The notes under the pieces: generated by a model
Told to the model about the DNA's origin: nothing
Databases searched by the model: none
The model's input: the letters and a program-made list of their open reading frames with translations, nothing else
Part shown: in pieces, positions 45,598 through 55,418 of the stretch
Layout of the letters: every line of letters begins with the position of its first letter
How positions within the stretch are numbered: the stretch's first letter is position 1
Assembly (NCBI RefSeq): GCF_019186805.1
Contig: NZ_CP066783.1
Coordinates: forward strand, 2,989,501 to 3,053,500
DNA length: 64,000 nt
Source: Comamonas fluminis
Lineage (GTDB): Bacteria; Pseudomonadota; Gammaproteobacteria; Burkholderiales; Burkholderiaceae_C
Direction of reading: 5' to 3'
Program-made: the position numbers and the translations under genes

Positions 45598-46353
45598 ATG
45601 ACGCACCCGAACGACCTCCCCCTGCAGGCTTTGCAGTTCTATGCCACAGCCGCCTACCCCTGCAGCTATCTGCCCGGGAGAATGGCTCGTTCACAGGTCG
45701 CCACCCCCAGCCATTTGATTCAAAACCCCGCCTATTCCGAACTGGTCAATCTGGGTTTCCGGCGCAGCGGCATGTTCACCTACCGCCCCTATTGCGATGG
45801 CTGCCAAGCCTGCATTCCCCTGCGCATTCTGACCGCAGAGTTTCAGCCCAATCGCAGCCAGCGCCGCGCCGCAGCGCGACACGCCAACCTGACCCCCTCC
45901 ATCAAGCGCCTGCACTACTCCGACGAGCACTATCAGCTTTACCTGCGCTATCAGCAGCATCGCCACAGCGGCGGCGGCATGGATCAAGACAGCGTGGATC
46001 AATACACGCAGTTTCTGCTGCAAAGCCGCGTCAACTCGCGCTTGGTGGAATTTCGGGAAAGCACGCCAGACGGCCAGCCCGGCGCATTGAAGATGCTCTC
46101 GATTCTTGATGTACTTGAAGATGGCCTGTCTGCGGTCTACACCTTCTACGAGCCACAGGACCACGCCAGCTATGGCACCTACAACGTGCTGTGGCAAATC
46201 CAGCAGGCCCGCGCCATGAACCTGCCCTATGTGTTCCTGGGCTACTGGATCGCAGAGAGCCCGAAGATGAACTACAAAGCCAGCTTTCTGCCGCACGAAA
46301 TTCGCGAAGGCGAACGCTGGCAGCGCGTAGACCAGCAAAGCGGCAGACGCTAG
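45598..46353 (+). CDS. bpt: Aspartate/glutamate leucyltransferase (bacterial protein transferase)
   Basis: This 251-aa protein of the Ate1-like family adds Leu to N-terminal Asp or Glu. Motifs: [38 protein letters not shown] with Cys residues of the CxxC pair, and [20 protein letters not shown]. It begins 2 bp after aat. Its TAG stop coincides with the first bases of an inverted-repeat element, so the final residues may differ from close relatives. Confidence 0.95.
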   Translation: MTHPNDLPLQALQFYATAAYPCSYLPGRMARSQVATPSHLIQNPAYSELVNLGFRRSGMFTYRPYCDGCQACIPLRILTAEFQPNRSQRRAAARHANLTPSIKRLHYSDEHYQLYLRYQQHRHSGGGMDQDSVDQYTQFLLQSRVNSRLVEFRESTPDGQPGALKMLSILDVLEDGLSAVYTFYEPQDHASYGTYNVLWQIQQARAMNLPYVFLGYWIAESPKMNYKASFLPHEIREGERWQRVDQQSGRR

Positions 46354-46621
46354 GGTCTGTTGAGATTTAGACGAGGATCGCGTTGCAGCGACAGAAGGCT
46401 GGATGCTAGGCGCATGACCGAAGCAATGCTCATGCCTTGCAAGGGCATGCAACAACGCAGACGGCCTCCTGTCGCTGCAACCCGAAGGGAAGAACTCTGG
46501 CCACTTGCCACTCGTTGTTGCGTTCCTTGTGCGGGTGGGCACCCGCACGGCGTCACGCGCCTAGATTGGCAAGCGGCCAGAATCCTTCGCGACCTCGCTC
46601 AATTCTCAACAGACCCTAGCG
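46351..46621. mobile_element. MITE-like element with 18-bp inverted ends
   Basis: The ends are perfect inverted repeats (CGCTAGGGTCTGTTGAGA at 46348-46365 and its complement at 46604-46621), with similarity continuing imperfectly inward for about 15 more bases. Internal inverted segments include GTTGCAGCGACAG/CTGTCGCTGCAAC and CTAGGCGCATGAC/GTCACGCGCCTAG. There is no coding sequence. CTAG at both edges could be a 4-bp target duplication, as used by some IS5-type elements. It fills the gap between bpt and the IclR gene. Confidence 0.8.
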
Positions 46622-46733
46622 ATATCGCAGCAAGCCTGCGGCAGTCTCGCTGCATACAGATATGAGCAGATGACATGTCTGCACGGTGATTGCACCGCTA
46701 GAATGCCCTCATCCCGAAACGCACCTCCAACGC

Positions 46734-47564
46734 ATGAAAAAAGACGATCTCTCGGCCTCCGCAAAGCCTAGCGTCCAGGTTCTGGAACGCATGTTCACGT
46801 TGATTGACGTGCTGGCATCGCGTGAGGAAGCGGTCTCTTTGAAGGAGATCAGCGAACGCACCGGCCTGCACCCCTCCACCACGCACCGCATCCTCAATGA
46901 TCTGGCGCTGGGCCGCTTTGTGGACCGCCCAGAATCTGGCAGCTACCGCCTGGGCATGCGCTTTCTGGAGCTGGGCAACCTAGTCAAGGCACGCCTGAAC
47001 GTACGCGAAGTGGCTCTGACGCCCATGCGCCAGCTCTACAAGCAGATTCAGCAGCCCATCAGCCTGTCCGTGCGCCAAGGCGATGAAATTGTCTATGTCG
47101 AGCGCGCATACAGCGAACGCTCCGGCATGCAGGTGGTGCGGGCGATTGGCGGGCATGCGCCGCTGCACCTGACGTCCAACGGCAAACTTTTTCTGGCAGC
47201 CGACGACCCTCAGCAGGTGCGCGCCTATGCCACCCGTACAGGTCTGCCCGGCAAAACCCATTTCAGCATCACCCAGCAAAGCGATCTGGAGCATGAGCTG
47301 GAAAAAGTGCGCCAGTACGGCATTGCCCGCGACAATGAAGAGCTGGAACTGGGCGTGCGTTGCATGGCTGCCGGTATTTACGACGACCAGAGCAAGCTGA
47401 TTGCGGGCCTGTCCATCTCTGCCCCCGCAGATCGCCTGGACGAAAGCTGGGCCCCCAAGCTGCAAGCCACGGTGCAGGAAATTTCTGAAGCGCTGGGATA
47501 CAACCGCCAGCGCCCCGCACCTCAGGCAGCCTCCCCTTACAGCCGCAGCCATCACCACGGCTGA
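46734..47564 (+). CDS. IclR-family transcriptional regulator
   Basis: This 276-aa protein has an N-terminal winged helix (QVLERMFTLIDVLASREEAV, ISERTGLHPSTTHRILNDLA) and the IclR effector domain (RQLYKQIQQPISLSVRQGDE, VYVERAYSERSGMQVVRAIG, HLTSNGKLFLA, RDNEELELGVRCMAAGIYDD). The start at 46734 gives a family-typical length. The target genes are not adjacent, so no substrate can be proposed. The tail is His-rich (SRSHHHG). Confidence 0.94.
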   Translation: MKKDDLSASAKPSVQVLERMFTLIDVLASREEAVSLKEISERTGLHPSTTHRILNDLALGRFVDRPESGSYRLGMRFLELGNLVKARLNVREVALTPMRQLYKQIQQPISLSVRQGDEIVYVERAYSERSGMQVVRAIGGHAPLHLTSNGKLFLAADDPQQVRAYATRTGLPGKTHFSITQQSDLEHELEKVRQYGIARDNEELELGVRCMAAGIYDDQSKLIAGLSISAPADRLDESWAPKLQATVQEISEALGYNRQRPAPQAASPYSRSHHHG

Positions 47565-47623
47565 AAATCAAATTTCATAGCGCATTGCGCGCGTAAAACA
47601 AGCGCCTCAGACGCATACCCAAT

Positions 47624-47653
47624 AAAAAAGCCACCTTTCAGGTGGCTTTTTTT
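47624..47653. terminator. Bidirectional terminator between iclR and pbpG-like genes
   Basis: AAAAAAGCCACC/GGTGGCTTTTTTT with a 5-base loop serves the two convergent genes. Confidence 0.92.
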
Positions 47654-47669
47654 GACAGGCGAAAGAAGA

Positions 47670-48935
47670 TCAGCCGCGAATACGCTGCGCAATCACATTG
47701 CTGGCAGTGGGACCCATACCTTCGACCCAGTGGCGCACGCGCTCTGCATCGGCAATACGGCTGAACTTGCCTGCGGAATCCAGGAAGACCATGATGAGCT
47801 TGCGACCCGAAACCTGAGCCTGCATCACCAGGCAGCGGCCAGCTTCCGAGATATATCCCGTCTTTTGCAGACCGATATCCCAGTTGTCGCTCTTGACCAG
47901 ACGGTTGGTATTGTTGAACTGTAGTGTGCGGCGGCCCACAGCCACTTCGTAACCGGGCGATGTGGAGTATTCGCGCATCAATGGCTCACCATGCGCCACA
48001 CCCACCAGCAAAGCCAGATCGCGTGCGCTGGACTGATTGCTGCTGGACAGGCCCGTGGGCTCCACATAACGTGTGTCTTTCATGCCCAGCTGACGCGCCT
48101 TGGCATTCATCATCTGCACAAACTGCGACAGACCGCCAGGATAGGTACGACCCAGAGCATGGGCTGCACGGTTTTCGCTGGACATCAGCGCCAGGTGCAT
48201 CATCTCTGAGCGACTCAGCGTGGTGCCCACACGCAGACGCGAACTGCTGTGCTTTTCGGTGTCCACATCATCCTGGGTGATGGTGATCATCTCATCCATG
48301 GGCAAATGCGCCTGCGCAATCAGCAGACCGGTCATCAGCTTGGTCAGCGACGCAATCGGCAGCACGGCCTGATCATTCTTGCGCAGCAGCACTTCATGCG
48401 TATCCTGGTCAACCACATAGGCTACGCTGGACTGCAGATCGAGAGGGTCGGTGACGGCATGCAGGCCAGCCATCTGACCGTAGGACTGACGGGCGGGCTC
48501 AATGGGTGCAGCAACCGCTGCTGCAGCCAGTGCGGCACCGCCTGCGGCAGTACCCGCCTTGGCCAGATGTTTTCTGGAGGACGAGCGTTCGGCTCGCTCG
48601 GCGCGCTCAGCCTTGGCCACTGTCGTCTTGCCGCCATGCTTGCCTGCAGCAACGGCCTTGTCCGCCTTGCCGCCCTTGGCTGTTTTCTCTGCCTTGTCGG
48701 CCTTGCCAGCTTTTTCAGACTTGCCAGCTTTGCCGCCCTTGGCCTCGGCCACCACCTTTGTTTTCCCTGCAGATTCCTTTGCCCCCGCCTTTTTGGCAGA
48801 TGCCGCAGCAACCGGCTTCTTGTCGTCTTTTTTCCCTGCGGCATGGGCAGCAGGCACGACCAGTGCGCAACTCAAAAGAGCTACGGACATCAATTGAGGA
48901 AGCTTGGCAAGGCGAAAGGGACTAAGCAGCGGCAT
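47670..48935 (-). CDS. pbpG: PBP7-type D-Ala-D-Ala endopeptidase with Lys/Ala-rich linker
   Basis: This 421-aa periplasmic serine peptidase has a signal peptide (LMSVALLSCALVVPAAHAA), then about 110 residues of Lys/Ala/Gly-rich low complexity (GGKAGKSEKAGKADKAEK and similar) resembling histone H1 tails, then the S11 peptidase domain. Catalytic motifs are SLTK (SxxK), SSEN (SxN) and KTG in LQKTGYISEAGRC. It cleaves cross-links in peptidoglycan. E. coli PbpG is ~310 aa; the extra length is the basic linker. It is monocistronic. Confidence 0.93.
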   Translation of the reverse strand: MPLLSPFRLAKLPQLMSVALLSCALVVPAAHAAGKKDDKKPVAAASAKKAGAKESAGKTKVVAEAKGGKAGKSEKAGKADKAEKTAKGGKADKAVAAGKHGGKTTVAKAERAERAERSSSRKHLAKAGTAAGGAALAAAAVAAPIEPARQSYGQMAGLHAVTDPLDLQSSVAYVVDQDTHEVLLRKNDQAVLPIASLTKLMTGLLIAQAHLPMDEMITITQDDVDTEKHSSSRLRVGTTLSRSEMMHLALMSSENRAAHALGRTYPGGLSQFVQMMNAKARQLGMKDTRYVEPTGLSSSNQSSARDLALLVGVAHGEPLMREYSTSPGYEVAVGRRTLQFNNTNRLVKSDNWDIGLQKTGYISEAGRCLVMQAQVSGRKLIMVFLDSAGKFSRIADAERVRHWVEGMGPTASNVIAQRIRG

Positions 48936-49047
48936 GCGATACCCCAGACAACAAGGTGTAAGGATTTAATTCAATCAAAAAAGTTGTGAAGTGACAGGCA
49001 CTTGCACAACCTTCTCGATAATCTGAGTGAAATTATAAATCCTGCGT

Positions 49048-50586
49048 TCAACCTTGTGCAGCTACAACTTCCATATTGCTATGCAATTTGTTCAATGCAC
49101 CCAGATAAGCCTTGGCCGATGCGACCACGATATCGGGGTCAGCACCCACTCCGTTGACGATACGGCCATTGCGCTGCAGGCGCACTGTCACCTCGCCCTG
49201 ACTCTCTGTAGAGCCACTAATGGCATTGACGGAATACAGCACCATTTCGGCGCCACTTTTCACCTCGGATTCAATGGCCTTGAATGAGGCATCCACCGGA
49301 CCATTGCCTTCGGAAGTCGCCTTGATTTCACGCCCCTCGTTGCTGAAGACCACGGTGGCATGTGGGCGCTCGCCAGTTTCGCTTTGCTGAGCCAGAGAGA
49401 TGAACTGAAACTGGTTTTCATGGTGCTGCGCACCATCCACATTGACCAGCGCCAGAATGTCTTCGTCGAAGATTTCGCTCTTGCGGTCAGCCAGTTCCTT
49501 AAAGCGCGTGAACGCCTGGTTGATGGCGGCTTCGCTATCGAGTTCCACGCCCAGTTCCTGCAAGCGCTGCTTGAAAGCGTTACGACCACTGAGCTTGCCC
49601 AGCACGATCTTGTTGGCAGTCCAGCCCACATCTTCAGCGCGCATGATTTCGTAGGTATCACGTGCCTTGAGCACGCCATCCTGGTGAATGCCGGAAGCAT
49701 GGGCAAAAGCATTGGCACCCACCACGGCCTTGTTAGGCTGCACCACAAAGCCCGTGGTCTGGCTGACCATGCGACTGGCCGCCACGATGTGCTGGGTGTC
49801 GATATTCACATTCAGGCCAAAGTAGTCCTTGCGTGTCTTGATCGCCATGACCACTTCTTCCAGCGAGCAGTTGCCTGCACGCTCGCCCAGACCATTGATG
49901 GTGCACTCAATCTGACGAGCGCCGCCAATCTTCACACCTGCCAGCGAGTTGGCCACAGCCATGCCCAGGTCGTTGTGGCAGTGCACGGACCAGATGGCCT
50001 TGTCGCTGTTGGGCACACGCTCGCGCAGGTTGCGAATGAACTCGCCATACAGCTCAGGCACGGCGTAGCCCACGGTATCGGGCACGTTGATGGTGGTCGC
50101 ACCTTCGTTGATGACCGCCTCAATCACACGGGCCAGAAAGTCGGGTTCGCTGCGATAGCCATCTTCAGCGCTGAACTCAATGTCTTCGATCAGGTTGCGG
50201 CCAAAGCGCACCGCCTGCTTAGCCTGCTCCAGCACCTGCTCAGGTGTCATGCGCAGCTTCTTTTCCATGTGCAGCGGGCTGGTGGCAATGAATGTGTGAA
50301 TGCGCCCACGGTTAGCGTCTTTCAAGGCCTCTGCGGCGCGGGCAATGTCGCGGTCGTTTGCACGAGACAGCGAGCAAACGGTGGAGTCCTTGATGGCACG
50401 GGCAATACCCTGAATGGATTCAAAGTCCCCATTCGATGCCGCCGCGAAACCCGCCTCGATCACGTCCACCTTCAGGCGCTCCAGCTGGCGCGCAATGCGC
50501 AGCTTTTCGTCACGCGTCATGGACGCGCCGGGCGACTGCTCGCCGTCACGCAAGGTGGTGTCAAAAATAATGAGCTGATCGGACAT
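49048..50586 (-). CDS. leuA: 2-isopropylmalate synthase, LeuA type 1
   Basis: This 512-aa enzyme condenses 2-oxoisovalerate with acetyl-CoA. The catalytic barrel opens with [20 protein letters not shown] and includes [16 protein letters not shown] and the metal-ligand HASGIHQDG; a C-terminal Leu-binding regulatory domain follows. It is the bacterial-type (DmeA/E. coli-like) synthase. Start is ATG at 50586. It lies 113 bp after the second, unrelated-subtype leuA, with a terminator in between, so it is likely transcribed separately. Confidence 0.96.
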   Translation of the reverse strand: MSDQLIIFDTTLRDGEQSPGASMTRDEKLRIARQLERLKVDVIEAGFAAASNGDFESIQGIARAIKDSTVCSLSRANDRDIARAAEALKDANRGRIHTFIATSPLHMEKKLRMTPEQVLEQAKQAVRFGRNLIEDIEFSAEDGYRSEPDFLARVIEAVINEGATTINVPDTVGYAVPELYGEFIRNLRERVPNSDKAIWSVHCHNDLGMAVANSLAGVKIGGARQIECTINGLGERAGNCSLEEVVMAIKTRKDYFGLNVNIDTQHIVAASRMVSQTTGFVVQPNKAVVGANAFAHASGIHQDGVLKARDTYEIMRAEDVGWTANKIVLGKLSGRNAFKQRLQELGVELDSEAAINQAFTRFKELADRKSEIFDEDILALVNVDGAQHHENQFQFISLAQQSETGERPHATVVFSNEGREIKATSEGNGPVDASFKAIESEVKSGAEMVLYSVNAISGSTESQGEVTVRLQRNGRIVNGVGADPDIVVASAKAYLGALNKLHSNMEVVAAQG

Positions 50587-50654
50587 GGTGGGTCTCACTT
50601 TGTGAAGTTATGGCGCATTGCTTATACGCCGTTTCTATTCAGGGTCTGGCAATT

Positions 50655-50687
50655 AAAAAGCCGGAACGCTTTTGGCGACTCCGGCTT
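50655..50687 (-). terminator. Terminator after the leuA type 2 gene
   Basis: On the minus strand AAGCCGGA/TCCGGCTT with a 14-base loop is followed by TTTTTAATT. Confidence 0.85.
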
Positions 50688-50699
50688 GGAACACTTCTA

Positions 50700-52370
50700 T
50701 CAGGCAGCAACCGCTTCTACGGTTGCCGGGGCGCGCTGCACACCCGAGATGATGGCGCGAAGCGAGGCAGAGACGATATTGGCATCCACCCCAACACCGT
50801 AGCAGACCTGCGCGTCATCCACACGCAACTCCACATAGGCAATGGCCTTGGCATTTGCACCTTCGCCAATGGCATGCTCTGCATAGTTGAGCACGCGCAC
50901 ATTGCGGCCCACGGCCGCCGAGAGCGACTGTACAAAGGCATCAATGGGGCCCGTACCTTCTCCGTCCAAAAAATACTTCTCGCCCTCCACTTCGATTTCG
51001 GCAGTCATGCTGACCACGCCATCGGCTTCCTGCAAGCGGTACTGAGGCGCCTTGACGGTGTTCACCGCGTATTCACGCTGGAACAGCTCCCACAGGTCGG
51101 CAGCCGACAATTCCTTGCCGCTGGCGTCCATCTCGCGCTGCACAACCTGGCTGAATTCGATCTGCAGACGACGGGGCAACTGCAAGCCAAACTCGCTCTC
51201 AAGCAAATAGGCGATACCGCCCTTGCCCGACTGGCTGTTGACACGAATCACGGCCTCATAGCTACGTCCCAGATCCTTGGGGTCGATAGGCAGATAAGGC
51301 ATATCCCAGATATCGCCATCCTTGTGAGCGGCGAAGGCCTTCTTGATGGCGTCCTGGTGGGAGCCCGAGAAGGAGGTGTAGACCAGCTCGCCCACGTAAG
51401 GGTGGCGAGGGTGCACGGGCAACTGGTTGCAGTGCTCAACCGTTGCGCGGATATCGTCGATATTCGAGAAATCAAGGCCGGGGTTCACACCCTGGATATA
51501 CATATTCAGAGCCACATTGACCACATCGAGGTTGCCGGTGCGCTCGCCATTGCCGAACAAGCAGCCTTCAAGGCGATCAGCACCCGCCATCAGCGACAGC
51601 TCGGCGGCGGCCGTGCCTGTGCCGCGGTCGTTATGCGGGTGCACCGAGATCACCACGCTGTCGCGGCGCTCGATATTGCGGTGCGTCCACTCCACCATGT
51701 CGGCAAAGATATTGGGGGTGGAATGCTCCACCGTGGTGGGCAGATTGATGATGCACTTGTTCTCAGGCGTAGGCTGCCACACGGCAGTCACCGCGTCGAT
51801 CACGCGCTTGGAGAATTCCAGCTCGGTATCCGAATACATTTCGGGCGAGTACTGGAAAGTCCATTGGGTTTGCGGGTAGTTGGCTGCAATGTCCTTGAAC
51901 ATCTGTGCATTGGTCGTGGCCAGTTCCACAATCTCGTCTTCGCTCATATTCAGCACCACGCGGCGCATGACGGGAGCCGTTGCGTTGTAGAGGTGAACAA
52001 TGGCGCGGGGCACGCCCTCCAGCGCTTCAAAAGTGCGGCGAATCAGGTGCTCACGCGCCTGGGTCAGCACCTGCACCGTCACATCATCGGGAATGCGGTT
52101 TTCATCAATGAGCTTGCGCATGAAGTCGAACTCCACTTGCGAAGCCGAGGGAAAGCCCACTTCAATTTCCTTGAAGCCAATCTTCACCAACTGCTCGAAC
52201 ATGCGCACTTTGCGCTCGATGTCCATGGGCTCAATCAAGGCCTGATTGCCATCACGCAGATCCACACTGCACCAGACCGGAGGCTTGGTAATCACCGCAT
52301 CGGGCCAGGTGCGATTGGTCAGGCGCACAGGAGCGAAAGCACGGTATTTGGTGGAAGGGTTTTGCAACAT
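50700..52370 (-). CDS. leuA2: 2-isopropylmalate synthase, LeuA type 2
   Basis: This 556-aa protein belongs to the longer LeuA subfamily (yeast/mycobacterial style): [60 protein letters not shown] and [11 protein letters not shown], with a C-terminal regulatory domain. It catalyses the same first committed step of leucine synthesis as the neighbouring LeuA. Start is ATG at 52370. It is preceded by a leucine attenuator and so should be repressed when leucyl-tRNA is charged. Confidence 0.96.
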   Translation of the reverse strand: MLQNPSTKYRAFAPVRLTNRTWPDAVITKPPVWCSVDLRDGNQALIEPMDIERKVRMFEQLVKIGFKEIEVGFPSASQVEFDFMRKLIDENRIPDDVTVQVLTQAREHLIRRTFEALEGVPRAIVHLYNATAPVMRRVVLNMSEDEIVELATTNAQMFKDIAANYPQTQWTFQYSPEMYSDTELEFSKRVIDAVTAVWQPTPENKCIINLPTTVEHSTPNIFADMVEWTHRNIERRDSVVISVHPHNDRGTGTAAAELSLMAGADRLEGCLFGNGERTGNLDVVNVALNMYIQGVNPGLDFSNIDDIRATVEHCNQLPVHPRHPYVGELVYTSFSGSHQDAIKKAFAAHKDGDIWDMPYLPIDPKDLGRSYEAVIRVNSQSGKGGIAYLLESEFGLQLPRRLQIEFSQVVQREMDASGKELSAADLWELFQREYAVNTVKAPQYRLQEADGVVSMTAEIEVEGEKYFLDGEGTGPIDAFVQSLSAAVGRNVRVLNYAEHAIGEGANAKAIAYVELRVDDAQVCYGVGVDANIVSASLRAIISGVQRAPATVEAVAA

Positions 52371-52430
52371 GGTCAGTCTCTTGAGTGGAATTGGTAAAAG
52401 GTGAAAACCCATTCAGCGACGCCCAAACGC

Positions 52431-52462
52431 AAAAACGGCCCGTCGCTGGTGCTACGGGCCGT
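52431..52462 (-). terminator. Leucine-operon attenuator terminator
   Basis: On the minus strand ACGGCCCGT/ACGGGCCGT (loop 10) is followed by TTTTGCG. It lies 36 bp after the leader-peptide stop and 60 bp before the leuA2 ATG. Confidence 0.9.
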
Positions 52463-52498
52463 CAAGAAGGTGTGTGTTTGTACGTTTGTACGCGCGCG

Positions 52499-52552
52499 CT
52501 ACTTCCTCTGCCCGTTGGACATTAGTAGTAGAGCTAGCGACAGGTTTTGCAT
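52499..52552 (-). CDS. leuL: leu leader peptide
   Basis: The 17-residue peptide MQNLSLALLLMSNGQRK (ATG at 52552, TAG at 52499) has five leucines in its first ten residues, three of them consecutive CTA codons, a rare leucine codon in this GC-rich genome. Ribosome stalling here when leucyl-tRNA is short would prevent the terminator at 52431-52462 from forming. This small gene is too short for ordinary gene calling, yet its position between pssA and leuA2 and its composition are diagnostic of leucine attenuation. Confidence 0.92.
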   Translation of the reverse strand: MQNLSLALLLMSNGQRK

Positions 52553-52606
52553 GCGGATCACTTTAACACAAGAAAAGTTGATAAGGACAAGATTTTTTGC
52601 AGCGCA

Positions 52607-53476
52607 TCAATCGTCGTGCAGACCGCGCTCGTCTGGCTCGTCCTTGCTGGTCGCAACAATGCTCACATGCTCGCCCTTGGCACGGCGCCACACATAAATC
52701 ACATAGCCAGAGATGGAATAACCCACAAACACCAAGAACAGCATGGTGGCAGGCTCGATGCTGACCACTGCCATCAGCAGGGCCACCACCACCAGCGAGA
52801 CAAAGGGCATGCTCTTGGCGCCACCAATGTCCTTGAAGCTGTAATAAGGAATATTGGTCACCATGGTCAGGCCTGCGAACAGTGTGACGGCAAACATGAT
52901 CCAGGACAAATCCGCACGGTCTGTGGGGTAGCCACCAAACCAGGAAATCACATCACCGAAGATGGGCACATCGCGGTGCGAGACCATCAGTGCGCTGGTC
53001 AGCCAGATAAAGCCCGCCACCAGTGCCGCCGCCGCAGGCGAAGGCATGCCCTGGAAGTAGCGCTTGTCCACCACGCCGGTATTGACGTTAAAGCGCGCCA
53101 GGCGCAGTGCGGCGCAGGCGCAGTACACAAATGCGGCAATCCAGCCCCAGCGACCCAGCGGGCGCAGCGCCCATTCATAGGCAATCAGCGCAGGGGCCGC
53201 GCCAAAGGACACCATGTCGGACAGCGAATCCATCTGCTCGCCAAAGGCGCTTTGCGTGTGCGTCATACGCGCCACACGGCCGTCCAGGCTGTCGAGCACC
53301 ATGGCGCAGAACACGCCCACGGCAGCCAGTTCAAACTTGTTGTTCATCGCCATGACGATGGCGTAGAAGCCGCCAAACAGCGCTGCCAGGGTGAACAGAT
53401 TGGGCAGCACATAAATGCCTTTGCGCATCTTGCGCGAGGTGGCACCGATATCGCCAGACTCATTGCTGTTTTGCAT
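52607..53476 (-). CDS. pssA: CDP-diacylglycerol-serine O-phosphatidyltransferase
   Basis: This 289-aa membrane enzyme makes phosphatidylserine. The CDP-alcohol phosphotransferase motif DSLDGRVARMTHTQSAFGEQ continuing to MDSLSD is complete (DGxxAR ... G ... D ... D). About eight hydrophobic segments follow (type II PssA, distinct from E. coli's peripheral PssA). It lies between ilvC and the leu leader, 197 bp after ilvC, as in many Burkholderiales. Confidence 0.95.
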   Translation of the reverse strand: MQNSNESGDIGATSRKMRKGIYVLPNLFTLAALFGGFYAIVMAMNNKFELAAVGVFCAMVLDSLDGRVARMTHTQSAFGEQMDSLSDMVSFGAAPALIAYEWALRPLGRWGWIAAFVYCACAALRLARFNVNTGVVDKRYFQGMPSPAAAALVAGFIWLTSALMVSHRDVPIFGDVISWFGGYPTDRADLSWIMFAVTLFAGLTMVTNIPYYSFKDIGGAKSMPFVSLVVVALLMAVVSIEPATMLFLVFVGYSISGYVIYVWRRAKGEHVSIVATSKDEPDERGLHDD

Positions 53477-53602
53477 TCAACAGACCTCCAGTGCTTGCAT
53501 GTCAAGCGCATGCAGCTATTAAAACCATAGTATTTTAAGCAATGCCACAAGGACAATGCCACTGGTTCCAGTGTACCCGCCACGCATGCTGCACTTTGCA
53601 TG

Positions 53603-53627
53603 AAAAAGGCCACCGTGAAGGTGGCCT
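53603..53627 (-). terminator. Terminator after ilvC
   Basis: On the minus strand GGCCACC/GGTGGCC with a 5-base loop is followed by TTTTTCA. Confidence 0.8.
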
Positions 53628-53673
53628 CTGACTGACACGCATTGACCGGGCGCAAACCCGGCCAATCACATCA

Positions 53674-54720
<1,047 letters not shown>

Positions 54721-54763
54721 TTAAAAAGGTTGATTCGATTTCAAAAATGGCGCAAACCCGCCA

Positions 54764-55255
54764 TTAGACACGCAGAATGCGCTCGCCACGGCCAATACCC
54801 GAGGCGCCTGTACGCACTGTCTCCAAAATGGCAGTGCGATCAATGGCTTGCAGGAAGGCGTCGTTCTTGGACTGGTCACCGGTCAGCTCTACGGTGTAGC
54901 TCTTTTCGGTGACGTCAATGATGCGGCCACGGAAGATATCCGCCATGCGCTTCATCTCTTCGCGCTCCTTGCCCACGGCGCGCACCTTGACCATCATCAA
55001 TTCGCGTTCGGTATAGGCGCCTTCGGTCAGGTCCACCACCTTCACCACTTCAATCAGGCGGTTCAGGTGCTTGGTGATCTGCTCGATGACGTCGTCCGAA
55101 CCGGTGGTCAGGATGGTCATGCGCGACAGCGACGGGTCTTCCGTCGGCGCCACAGTCAGGGATTCAATGTTGTAGCCACGGGCCGAGAACAGGCCCACGA
55201 CGCGCGACAGTGCTCCAGGCTCGTTTTCGAGCAGCACGGCGATGATGTGTTTCAT
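54764..55255 (-). CDS. ilvH: Acetolactate synthase small (regulatory) subunit
   Basis: This 163-aa ACT-domain protein gives valine feedback control to the large subunit. It starts MKHIIAVLLENEPGALSRVV, has the ACT pattern GLFSARGYNIESLTVAPTED and MTILTTGSDDVIEQITKHLN, and a C-terminal ALS_ss domain. It is 163 bp after ilvI and 73 bp before ilvC. Confidence 0.97.
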   Translation of the reverse strand: MKHIIAVLLENEPGALSRVVGLFSARGYNIESLTVAPTEDPSLSRMTILTTGSDDVIEQITKHLNRLIEVVKVVDLTEGAYTERELMMVKVRAVGKEREEMKRMADIFRGRIIDVTEKSYTVELTGDQSKNDAFLQAIDRTAILETVRTGASGIGRGERILRV

Positions 55256-55339
55256 GAGATGAGATTCCTCTTTTCGCCGCCCTCCCCTGACACCGGTAAG
55301 TGCCAGGCTCGGCGGACAATAGATTCGTCAAAAAAGATC

Positions 55340-55375
55340 GCTATAAAGAATATAGCTGCTAGCGCTTACTTTACT
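55340..55375. repeat. TAGCTGCTAGCGC repeat between ilvI and ilvH
   Basis: ATCGCTATAAAGAATATAGC then TGCTAGCGCTTAC is a member of the dispersed family in the ilvI-ilvH spacer. Confidence 0.6.
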
Positions 55376-55418
55376 TTGGCTGCATGCCGATTTCATTCAC
55401 AAATCGGCACATCAGTCA

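Noticed and set aside
50610..52397. A 595-codon open frame antisense to leuA2
   Set aside because: Same shadow effect; product is His/Arg-rich without motifs and the minus-strand gene is a clear LeuA.
52547..53530. A 327-codon open frame antisense to pssA
   Set aside because: Composition is His/Gln/Gly-rich noise; pssA has a perfect CDP-alcohol transferase motif on the other strand.
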